64,000 nucleotides of DNA from Proteiniphilum sp. UBA5384. GTDB lineage: Bacteria; Bacteroidota; Bacteroidia; Bacteroidales; Dysgonomonadaceae. The notes beneath the pieces were generated by a model. The model was not told the origin of the DNA. It saw only the letters and a list, made by a program, of their open reading frames with translations, and ran no database searches. Below, in pieces: positions 9,385-17,444 of the stretch. The number at the start of each line of letters is the position of its first letter. The stretch's first letter is position 1. The stretch spans positions 114,144 through 178,143 of the forward strand of contig NZ_DHOS01000032.1 of assembly GCF_002410825.1 (NCBI RefSeq), in the 5' to 3' direction. The position numbers and the translations under genes were made by a program.

Positions 9385-10653
9385 TTATGATTGCTTTTCT
9401 TCTTGCGGATAACTTAATTCATGCTTCGGTTTTACCAAAGTCAGCATTAGCACAACAGCAGCCAGCACAACAATGGATAGTTTGCTAAAATCCGCACCGA
9501 GATTACCGGCGTCGGTAGAGGAGCCCAACATCAATGTCACGGTATATCCGGCGAAAACCCCCATCATGTTCATGATTCCGTAGGCAGTAGCCCTGTATTG
9601 TTGAGGTATAATCTGGCAGAGAATAGGCATATTATTGGTATCAAACATACCGAAGCCAATTCCGAAAAGCATGCTGGCTCCAATAAGTCCTGCGTATGTA
9701 TGTCCGTATCCCAGTAAGACAAGGGATGGTACGGTGAGGATCAATCCGATGGCGCTAGTGTATATTCTACCCCTGATATTTTTTTGCACCCAGCGGTCAG
9801 ACAGAGGTCCTCCAATTAGGACACCAATAAAAGAGGCTATGGCGATTGAGATGGTAGCCATCGGGCCTGCCTTGGCCATCTCTATCCCCAGATTCTCAGA
9901 GAAAAGGGTAGGAAGCCAGTTTTTTGTAGCCCAACCCGGAAAACTGGGCGCCATAAAGTAGAAAAGTAATATCCAGAAAGAAAGTGTCCCGAGGATCACA
10001 CCGAATGAACTGAATAGGGACTCTTTTTTAATTTTTTCTGTAGATTTGGAATTTAACCTTGCGGTTGCAGTGCCGGCATGCCCCTCTTTATCGTGTAAGA
10101 AGAATATCAATACCACCGAATAGATAATCCCGATCATTCCAAACCAATGAAAAACGGTATGCCAGGAATAGTTAGCAGCAATGGTTGCCCCGAATCCTCC
10201 AAGCGCCTGTCCCACGTACAACCCCGACATATGAATCCCGATAGCGAGTGAACGGGTTTTGGAACTGTGGAAATCTGCAATCATCGCCAGTGCGGTAGGC
10301 AGGTATAACGCCTCACTCACACCCATGAATGCCCGTAACCAGTATACCTGCTGGAAAGTTTGGGCAAGTCCGAGCAAATAAGTCACCGCCGACCAGACAA
10401 ACAGACTGGTTACAATAACCCACTTACGATTGACCCTGTCGGCAATTACTCCTGCAACCGGGCTCATCAATCCGTAAATTAACAGGAAAATACCCATTAC
10501 CCGTCCAAAATTCTCCGCTATAGCTAACTCTTTTATATCCAATTGCATCGATGACTGCAAGGTAGAAAGCATCTGTCGGTCAAGATAATTGAGCAATGCA
10601 ACCATCCAAAGCAAACAAACAACTATCCAAGGGTAATATTTTTTATTCTTCAT
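9385..10653 (-). CDS. MFS permease, probable sialic acid transporter (NanT-like)
   Basis: 422 residues with about 12 transmembrane segments. The N-terminal NYLDRQ motif and a motif-A-like loop between TM2 and TM3 (GVIADRVNRKW) place it in the major facilitator superfamily, near the sugar-acid symporters (ACS type). Such proteins move small organic anions with H+ across the inner membrane. It is the last gene of the minus-strand sialidase/NanA/mutarotase cluster, 40 bases after the exported mutarotase. Bacteroidetes nan clusters (Bacteroides fragilis, Tannerella) use an MFS NanT, so N-acetylneuraminate is the likely substrate. The substrate is inferred from context only, and rhamnose products of the neighbouring GH78s cannot be excluded. 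Confidence 0.88.
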   Translation of the reverse strand: MKNKKYYPWIVVCLLWMVALLNYLDRQMLSTLQSSMQLDIKELAIAENFGRVMGIFLLIYGLMSPVAGVIADRVNRKWVIVTSLFVWSAVTYLLGLAQTFQQVYWLRAFMGVSEALYLPTALAMIADFHSSKTRSLAIGIHMSGLYVGQALGGFGATIAANYSWHTVFHWFGMIGIIYSVVLIFFLHDKEGHAGTATARLNSKSTEKIKKESLFSSFGVILGTLSFWILLFYFMAPSFPGWATKNWLPTLFSENLGIEMAKAGPMATISIAIASFIGVLIGGPLSDRWVQKNIRGRIYTSAIGLILTVPSLVLLGYGHTYAGLIGASMLFGIGFGMFDTNNMPILCQIIPQQYRATAYGIMNMMGVFAGYTVTLMLGSSTDAGNLGADFSKLSIVVLAAVVLMLTLVKPKHELSYPQEEKQS

Positions 10654-10693
10654 TGTCTTTTTATTATTTTATTTCTTGCTCTTTACGACAGTT

Positions 10694-11854
10694 TTATCTA
10701 TAAAGACGGGTAATATAAGGTGAACGGACTCCCGGGCGAATTTCACCACAAACGATATACACGTTCTCACCATCCGAAATATTTGCCGCAACCGCTACAG
10801 GAGGATTCATTGTTTCCCCCGCCTGCAACCACTCATCTGTAATAATACTGTAAACCAATATTTTATTATTGAATCCCCCGTGATTTATCCAAAGGCTGTC
10901 CCGTTCATCAAAATCTCCCTTATTGACAGCATGTTCCACCTGATTAAATACCACTCCTCCATCTCCCCCATATAGTAGGATATGCGAACTATCTACCGAA
11001 GCGGCTGTGGCCATTGCCAATGGAATACCCTCATTTTCCTTCAAACGGATATCCTGCTTCTTAACCCATCTACCTGTAGAGGGACGAAAATGATATACCG
11101 ATGAATAGAAAGCAGTTGGTCCGGAATCGACCTTCGCCCTGCCTCCAAAAACAAAAAGCGACATCTCTTCACCATACTGCTGGGATATGAGGGCAGCCCC
11201 CGAGATCGATACCGGAAAATTGACCAGTTTGTTCCATCCTTTGCCCGGATTACTCAGATCAAGCACAAGAAATTGATTCGATGAGTTGCCGTCTGCCAAT
11301 TCACCTCCCACCAGATAGACTCTAGAACCGATCACTGTGGCAGTAGAGTTTTTAACCGGTATTGGTAACGCAGGGTATTCAGTAATGGCAACTGCCCCTC
11401 CATTATACGAAAGCAACCATGATTTTGCGGTAATCCCCTCCGGGGTGAGTCCTCCCGCACAGAGCAATCCTCCCGGTATAGTCGCATAGGATCCTTCGGC
11501 AACAGGAACGGGTAAATCACTTCCCTCATACACTATGTTGAGTGAACCGTCTGACTGCTGCTGAAAAACAAAAACCTTATCCGAATACTGCTTGACTCCA
11601 CCCTGCCACGGCTTACCATAAGGAAATGAAGAACCTCCCGCCATAATAAACCAGTTTCCCTGCTTCCCGAAGAATGTACCTGCCAGTCCTTCGTGGAGCG
11701 TTGAATCAGCCAATGTTTCCATGGAAAATACATTGATCTGATGTAGATTGTTAAAATTATTCGCTTTCAGGGAAAAGGAATTTATAACGGCTGCAAGTAC
11801 CACAAGCAATAGATAGAGAGCGGTACGGGTCAGATAAGTTTTTTTAGGTATCAT
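10694..11854 (-). CDS. Exported cyclically permuted mutarotase (NanM-like kelch propeller)
   Basis: 386 residues from the ATG at 11854. A longer frame reaching 12043 overlaps the sialidase gene by 170 bases and adds no recognisable sequence, so I reject that start. The N-terminus MIPKKTYLTRTALYLLLVV... is a signal peptide. The body is a kelch beta-propeller with repeated GG turns (YLVGGE, FVFGGR, LLYGGD) and a closing segment YIVCGEIRPG, the pattern of the cyclically permuted mutarotase family. NanM-type enzymes convert alpha-Neu5Ac released by sialidases to the beta anomer. It sits 19 bases after the NanH-type sialidase stop, consistent with acting on that enzyme's product in the periplasm. 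A second, cytoplasmic copy lies at 29429. Confidence 0.87.
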   Translation of the reverse strand: MIPKKTYLTRTALYLLLVVLAAVINSFSLKANNFNNLHQINVFSMETLADSTLHEGLAGTFFGKQGNWFIMAGGSSFPYGKPWQGGVKQYSDKVFVFQQQSDGSLNIVYEGSDLPVPVAEGSYATIPGGLLCAGGLTPEGITAKSWLLSYNGGAVAITEYPALPIPVKNSTATVIGSRVYLVGGELADGNSSNQFLVLDLSNPGKGWNKLVNFPVSISGAALISQQYGEEMSLFVFGGRAKVDSGPTAFYSSVYHFRPSTGRWVKKQDIRLKENEGIPLAMATAASVDSSHILLYGGDGGVVFNQVEHAVNKGDFDERDSLWINHGGFNNKILVYSIITDEWLQAGETMNPPVAVAANISDGENVYIVCGEIRPGVRSPYITRLYR

Positions 11855-11873
11855 AAATGATTGAGTGATTCGT

Positions 11874-13505
11874 TTATTTAAGTTCTTCAAGGGAAACAGT
11901 CTGGAAAACCATGTCGGCCTGACTACTCTCATAAAGGATTCCAATAGTTGTATCATTGACCGAAGTGATGCAGGAATATCCCCGTCCACTGTATTCATCC
12001 AACAGGATATATTTCTCTTCGGGCCAAGTATTGCCATCGTCATAACTCGCTTTCAGCGTGATATTATTGCGTTTTGAAGTTGAAGCGGGATTGACAAATA
12101 AGAGCATTGTTTTCTTCTCTCCATTTTCCTGATAGACGTGCTTATGTAAACTTGCCATACAGGTGGGTTCTATCAATGCATTTCGGGAAGTATGATGTTC
12201 AACCCATGTTTCTCCCAAATCGTTAGTGATAAAGACAGAGCGTCCGTTTACCTCCTCATTCCCCCTGTTACGGTTATCTCTCATGTTCAACATAATGGAC
12301 CCGTCGGACAACTCCACAGCCATACATTCTGTGGTATTTTTTGTAGCAGGATTACTGGTAGTCCATGTCTTTCCACCATCTTTGCTCCATGTGATATTGG
12401 AAAACGGTTTGCCAGTTTCATCCCTTCCCTGTGTGGGTAGCACCAATGTGCCATCTGCCAGGGTGATTCCATGTCCCGGTGCCGGGGCAAACAACCACCA
12501 CTCTCTCTTCTTGATAGGGGTTATATTCATCGGTTCGCTCCAGGTCAGCCCGTCGTCTGAACTCTTCGTAATCAGGAATTGAGATGTTTCTTTTACACCA
12601 AATCCCGGCTGTGAACCTTTCGCATGCCACTGATGAATCCATCGGGTACTGTCTTCGGTCATACCTTCCACCCATCTCCCGGTTTCACGATCGAGTACCC
12701 CATGCATCCATAGTCCGGCGACATAGATATCACCTGTATTATCATCCACAAGAATACAGGCATCGCTTACCCCGTTATATTTCTCTGGCAATCCACCCCA
12801 CTCGTTCATATCCAGCACAGTCTGCATTGGGTCCCAAGTCCGACCTCCATCGGTACTCCGGTTCAATGCAATGTCCATATGCCCCTGCAGATCACGACCA
12901 CTATCGTAACGCGCATCATATATGGCCAGCAGCGTTCCATTTTTCGAAGTCTCCAGTCCCGGGATACGCGAAGTATGCACACCGTCCTGCTTATGTTGAC
13001 GAACGGCGACTCCCACTCTCAGTTTTTCGGTAGGTCTTTTTTCCGAAAGTCTCAGGACTTCCGGATCCGTCCTAATTTCCGTAAGTATTACTCGTATCCG
13101 GCTTTGAAGAGATATATCTTCTTTTAGTTTTATGGATATCCAAAAGGAAAACGTATCTGTATCGATTGTAAAGGTGTCTTCAAAAGAAACTTTTTGCAAT
13201 GCAGGGAGAGGATTGCTGAGAAGCTTACCAGAATTGATCATTCCATTATTTTTCGCACCATAAATGCTGATTGACTCTACAATCTGACTTACATCATCAC
13301 CTTCCAGTTCCAAATCTATTTTTTGTATCTCGTAATTTTCTCCTGTCCGGTTTATAAGATCGACACGCATTACCGGATTTATATCTTTTTGACTTAATAC
13401 CGGCAACATAGGGTATTGTACATCCGCTTTAATATCCTGACCATATGATTGACAGGATAAAAAGAAAATTATTCCCGCAACCAAACATAATGATACTTTT
13501 CTCAT
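11874..13505 (-). CDS. nanH: Exo-alpha-sialidase, GH33, with N-terminal beta-sandwich
   Basis: 543 residues, almost the length of Bacteroides fragilis NanH. A signal peptide ends near residue 22, and FLSC (Cys18) could make it a lipoprotein. Residues about 25-160 form the BNR-associated N-terminal beta-sandwich, and 165-543 the six-bladed GH33 propeller. The arginine triad is Arg180 (in RIPG), Arg409 and Arg479; Tyr510 (RGYS) is the expected nucleophile and Glu393 its partner. Asp-boxes are visible as STDGGRTW, SSDDGLTW, SKDGGKTW and SYDDGNTW. It cleaves terminal sialic acids from glycoconjugates. It is followed closely by the exported mutarotase and the MFS permease, as in known nan clusters. 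Confidence 0.95.
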   Translation of the reverse strand: MRKVSLCLVAGIIFFLSCQSYGQDIKADVQYPMLPVLSQKDINPVMRVDLINRTGENYEIQKIDLELEGDDVSQIVESISIYGAKNNGMINSGKLLSNPLPALQKVSFEDTFTIDTDTFSFWISIKLKEDISLQSRIRVILTEIRTDPEVLRLSEKRPTEKLRVGVAVRQHKQDGVHTSRIPGLETSKNGTLLAIYDARYDSGRDLQGHMDIALNRSTDGGRTWDPMQTVLDMNEWGGLPEKYNGVSDACILVDDNTGDIYVAGLWMHGVLDRETGRWVEGMTEDSTRWIHQWHAKGSQPGFGVKETSQFLITKSSDDGLTWSEPMNITPIKKREWWLFAPAPGHGITLADGTLVLPTQGRDETGKPFSNITWSKDGGKTWTTSNPATKNTTECMAVELSDGSIMLNMRDNRNRGNEEVNGRSVFITNDLGETWVEHHTSRNALIEPTCMASLHKHVYQENGEKKTMLLFVNPASTSKRNNITLKASYDDGNTWPEEKYILLDEYSGRGYSCITSVNDTTIGILYESSQADMVFQTVSLEELK

Positions 13506-13565
13506 ATTTATATTTTTAAAGTTTATATTATGTCCTTATTTAGATTTTTAAATAAGCAGCTAACA

Positions 13566-16046
13566 CTATTTATATTCCAACCATGTGGTTATATTTGCAT
13601 CGGTATCCGAAGTAAACCGGATCCAGCGTGCCTGAAAAGAAGGGGTAAACTGATGACGTTGTTGTTGTCCCGGTTCTACCGTGTAAACCGCATACTCCAT
13701 CCAATCGCCGTTTCCCGTCGGATCCACTTCCAGTGTGATCTTCACTTTATTTTCTGACGTATGAGACAAGGTCAATTCCCGTTCATCATAAAAACCGATC
13801 AGATAAGGGTCGGAAGCAACTTGTGCTTTTACGTTTGAATCTACCCACGGACCTCCTTTACCGGTCGGTTTTCCTAATTTCCACAGGTCATCGATGACGC
13901 CTGCCCATACGGCTGCTTTGCCGTCTTCCGAAACAATGATATGCGGGTTTTCCTTTCCTTCTTCAGGAGTAATACCGGTTAGTATAAGCATTCCACGGTA
14001 GGAAGCATAGTCATTGATACGGTAGTGATGGGTAGCTACCGGGCGGATCTTGGCATATCCGTCCGCATTTTCTGCCGGCAATTCATAAAAGGTACCGTGG
14101 CAACTGAACAGATCCCGCTCTGTGGCTACTTCACGACATATACGCAACAGTCCCCGATCGGTCAAAGAACTGTAAGCATCCTCTCCTAAGGGTAATCTCC
14201 ACCGCCGGTTTTTATCATCAACTATTAGAACGGATCCTTTTTCTATCTCCACTACCTGCGAGGGTATGGCAAACCGATCGCGGATAAAACCGGCTGTTTC
14301 GGCATCCTCTTTCCGTTCCAGTTTCAGTGCTTCACCCATTTCATAATATCCGGTTTCCGATATTTTTCCCTCGGTGGTTCTATTCGCAAATAAACCGAGC
14401 GCACGGCGGTTTTCACCCAAAGCATACAACAATCCACCCAGACTCGATTCCGACCCTACATCGGTCAATCCGTTGAAAATTGCATCCGGAACAGTACTCC
14501 TTGTATCGTTATCACTATAGGTAAAGGTCAAAGTAAGTGTAACCGGCCTGTCCGGTTTGGCTCGTACCCACTCTCCTGTTTCCGATGAAGAAAAGTCGAC
14601 ATGGACCGACTCACCGGGAACCAAATCTATAGTTTTCAACGTACTCCACTCATTATTTCCCTTTTTATCTACTTCATAAGTGACCGTTACCTGAGTAGCC
14701 CCTTCATTTTTCACCCAACTGCTGCGATGTGGCCAACCGGCAAATAGGAACGGTTCCGAGCATTCATCCGCATTGACTATTTCTCCTGCCCAGACTGTGC
14801 CGGTTGCGGTAACAGGGCCCAACTGGTCGGGTATGGATACCGTTGTAAACCATAGATTTGAATTAGACTGACCCGGTCCTTCAATATTTCCTTTTGCCTT
14901 ACGTTTATTAAGAAACTCCTTTTGGGCAGAATCATCACAACCAAAAACCAATTGATCCTCCCATCTTGTAAAATCACCGATTACTTTCAAATAAGCGGAA
15001 CGGGGACGGATGCCGGCGCTGTTTGTCACCCTGAACGTACCGGGAAAATTCCAGAACATCCCATGCATCGTCATCAGATAATCCGGTTGCTCTTGCGTAC
15101 CTACATCGCGGATACGGGGCCATTCAGTATTCCACCCGTGTGCACCGTCGTAACTATGACTTGCTTTCGGCAGACGGTAAAAACTCCATCCATCTTTCAC
15201 ATCCCGCACACCAAGCAACAGGGACTTATGATCCCATCCGGTTGCCCAGATCGGGGCGATTTCAGGACTGGGATTACCATATATTCCGCCGGGGCCGGTT
15301 ACTTCTACAAACTGATTTCGGCGTACTAATTTCCACTCTTTCCCATCCCATTCGGAAAGGGATCCGGCCTCCACATCAAATTTATGCAATGCTTCTTGTG
15401 TAGCTTCGCCATTATTGGAATAGACCAGTACCCCCTGTCCCGAGTAGAGGCCTTTACCATGAGCACCGGGCAATAACGCCGCTTCCTGCGCCATTTCTCC
15501 GGGCTTGCGATCCACATTCCCGTCCCGGAATAGTTCTTCCACTTCCAGCGTATTCACATCCACTTCATAAAATCCTTCTTCCATGGTGCCGTAGTAGATC
15601 TTATTGGCGGGATTAGTCAAATGACGCGCATTCCCAGTATGCCTTCCGGGCATATCGGTATATAGAATTGCACGGATGCCCCCTTCCGCATCAATGGCAT
15701 AGGGCCCCATAAAAAGCTGATTACTTTCCTTGTGTATCATCCGGTTGGCAGGAGTACCTCCAATACTCTCATCTCGGACTATTTGCTGTAAACCGGGTGT
15801 GACCTGATATAATTTGTCGGATGAACCGTAAGGCAAATGAGGGCCATAGGTAATCACCCATAAGCTTCCCGCCCAGGGAACCACAGCTCCGGTGCCGCAT
15901 TCACCTTCGTTATTATAATAAGCCAAATGAGGATAGATACCTGAAATAGATGCCGGCAATTCCAAATTATTTTTTTGTGCCGTGCATGCTAAGATCAATG
16001 TCACACCAATAAAAAAAATCATTTTTTTCAAGACCATATAAAACAT
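13566..16046 (-). CDS. Large lipoprotein of unknown function in the sialidase cluster
   Basis: 826 residues. I do not recognise a named family. The start is followed by a lipoprotein signal (LILAC, Cys21), and ATGs at codons 4 and 9 are alternative starts. The first 430 residues carry propeller-like strands rich in aromatic and glycine turns (for example YYGTMEEGFYEVD, WATGWDHKSLLLG). Two related beta-rich modules follow: about 447-508 and the C-terminal 764-826 share the order V-T/K-I/V-T-x-E-V-D, then G-N-x-E/D-W, then V-P/E-G, then W-V/I-R. It lies between two sialidase genes, 60 bases ahead of nanH, so it may bind or process sialoglycans at the cell surface. No catalytic residues can be named from sequence alone. 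Confidence 0.85.
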   Translation of the reverse strand: MFYMVLKKMIFFIGVTLILACTAQKNNLELPASISGIYPHLAYYNNEGECGTGAVVPWAGSLWVITYGPHLPYGSSDKLYQVTPGLQQIVRDESIGGTPANRMIHKESNQLFMGPYAIDAEGGIRAILYTDMPGRHTGNARHLTNPANKIYYGTMEEGFYEVDVNTLEVEELFRDGNVDRKPGEMAQEAALLPGAHGKGLYSGQGVLVYSNNGEATQEALHKFDVEAGSLSEWDGKEWKLVRRNQFVEVTGPGGIYGNPSPEIAPIWATGWDHKSLLLGVRDVKDGWSFYRLPKASHSYDGAHGWNTEWPRIRDVGTQEQPDYLMTMHGMFWNFPGTFRVTNSAGIRPRSAYLKVIGDFTRWEDQLVFGCDDSAQKEFLNKRKAKGNIEGPGQSNSNLWFTTVSIPDQLGPVTATGTVWAGEIVNADECSEPFLFAGWPHRSSWVKNEGATQVTVTYEVDKKGNNEWSTLKTIDLVPGESVHVDFSSSETGEWVRAKPDRPVTLTLTFTYSDNDTRSTVPDAIFNGLTDVGSESSLGGLLYALGENRRALGLFANRTTEGKISETGYYEMGEALKLERKEDAETAGFIRDRFAIPSQVVEIEKGSVLIVDDKNRRWRLPLGEDAYSSLTDRGLLRICREVATERDLFSCHGTFYELPAENADGYAKIRPVATHHYRINDYASYRGMLILTGITPEEGKENPHIIVSEDGKAAVWAGVIDDLWKLGKPTGKGGPWVDSNVKAQVASDPYLIGFYDERELTLSHTSENKVKITLEVDPTGNGDWMEYAVYTVEPGQQQRHQFTPSFQARWIRFTSDTDANITTWLEYK

Positions 16047-16095
16047 TATTTTAAAACGATTTATCTCCGTAATTCATACTCACCAATTATAGTAG

Positions 16096-16105
16096 GTTTG
16101 CAAAC
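16096..16105. promoter_or_regulatory. Short palindrome upstream of the 826-residue lipoprotein gene
   Basis: GTTTGCAAAC is a perfect 10-bp palindrome 50 bases before the start at 16046, flanked by ATAG on the left and TAT on the right. The 200-base gap here is the largest inside the downstream half of the cluster, so a separate promoter or operator is plausible. A site this short can occur by chance. Confidence 0.25.
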
Positions 16106-16246
16106 TATCAAGCGCATCCACTTTCTATAAAAAATACCATAATCTTCGTCCCTCCTGTTTTACGTGAATAGTTTTCAAGATAATTTGTATTTAAAATCTT
16201 AAACAACGGAAGGGAAAAGCTGAAAAAGAGACCGGAATAAAAGATA

Positions 16247-17377
16247 TTACTTTATTAATTTGATGTCTATAATCTTAAAATCCAAACCATCTGTATATCT
16301 TTTTTCCCCTCCTTCGTAAAATATTCCAATCTGATTCTCTGAAATTTCAACCAAGTCAGAATATCCTGAGTTCCCAGTGTAAACAACATATTTTCCACTC
16401 CAGGTTACTCCGTTATCCGTGCTTTTTTGAATGGTCAGGTTTGTTCTTGTGGCTGCTGCCGCGTTAGAAAGAAAGAGTGCATCGCCGATTTTCAGAATGC
16501 TTCCCTGACAATTAGCATCCAACTGTTGTATATTGTATTCCGGCTCGGACCAGGAAATTCCCCCGTCGTAGCTCAGACTATACTTACGATAAGATCCGTC
16601 TCCGGTCCTCATAGTAAGCATTAAGTATCCATCACCAAGTTCCGTAACCGAACACTCACCGACACTTCCCACGGGTGTAGGTCTTCCTGATTTCCAGTTT
16701 TTTCCATAATCATCCGAATAAGCAATATGGGAGTAGTCAACAACTTTCCCATTCTCTCTTATTGTAAAATAGTTCGGCGTGACCAAACGGTTTTTATATA
16801 CTCCATTCTTTATCTGGATACCATGTACGGGCCCAGTCCCGTACCAATCCCAAGCCGGATCTTTAATACTTGAGGTTATCTCTTGAGGGTTAGCCCATGA
16901 TCTCCCCTCGTCGTCTGAATAAGTATAATAAGCCCGGCGGATATTTCTTCCGGTTCCGTTTACCAGTGCGCCCCATTTATCATCACCGTGATTCCATGTC
17001 ATCAACAAGTGTACCCTCCCCTTATCGTCCACTATAGGCACGGGATTTCCACAGGAGTTTTCTCCATCATCCCATATCACTATGTAATCACTCCAGGTTT
17101 TCCCCTTGTCAAGAGACCTCTTCACAACCAAATCGATATCACCCGAATCACCATTCCTTCTTAATTTCCTCGCTTCTGCAAAAGCAAGTAATATATCTCC
17201 CTTTGTTTTCACAATTGCCGGGATACGGTACACTTCATACCCCGATGCTCCTTGTTCATATACATAGTTGAATTTTTTCTGTGTTTCCGGAATAATATCC
17301 AAATCTACTGGCACAGATGAAGCCAATAATACCGGTAAAAACAAAAGAATAAAAAGATACTTATGATAAATTCTCAT
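16247..17377 (-). CDS. Exo-alpha-sialidase, GH33 (single-domain)
   Basis: 376 residues with a signal peptide (residues 1-21) and only the six-bladed GH33 propeller. The catalytic set is visible: Arg51 in YRIP, Arg257, Arg311, Tyr339 in SGYSDL as nucleophile, and Glu241/Glu246 in the GECSVTE segment. Asp77 and Asp80 near GDSGDID are candidates for the acid/base. Five Asp-boxes can be read (SLDKGKTW, SDDEGRSW, SDDYGKNW, SYDGGISW, STDNGVTW). It releases terminal sialic acid from glycans and is secreted. It is 67 bases downstream of the DUF4998-containing sialidase and closely related to its catalytic half, which suggests duplication followed by loss or gain of the N-terminal domains. Confidence 0.93.
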   Translation of the reverse strand: MRIYHKYLFILLFLPVLLASSVPVDLDIIPETQKKFNYVYEQGASGYEVYRIPAIVKTKGDILLAFAEARKLRRNGDSGDIDLVVKRSLDKGKTWSDYIVIWDDGENSCGNPVPIVDDKGRVHLLMTWNHGDDKWGALVNGTGRNIRRAYYTYSDDEGRSWANPQEITSSIKDPAWDWYGTGPVHGIQIKNGVYKNRLVTPNYFTIRENGKVVDYSHIAYSDDYGKNWKSGRPTPVGSVGECSVTELGDGYLMLTMRTGDGSYRKYSLSYDGGISWSEPEYNIQQLDANCQGSILKIGDALFLSNAAAATRTNLTIQKSTDNGVTWSGKYVVYTGNSGYSDLVEISENQIGIFYEGGEKRYTDGLDFKIIDIKLIK

Positions 17378-17444
17378 TCTATATAGTTATTTTTAAACAG
17401 GTTGAAATCTAATGTCAAAAAATCTCATTCGAATGCTATCCGCT

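Noticed and set aside
11855..12043. Extended N-terminus of the exported mutarotase (start at 12043)
   Set aside because: It overlaps 170 bases of the sialidase coding region and lacks a signal sequence; the ATG at 11854 opens into one.
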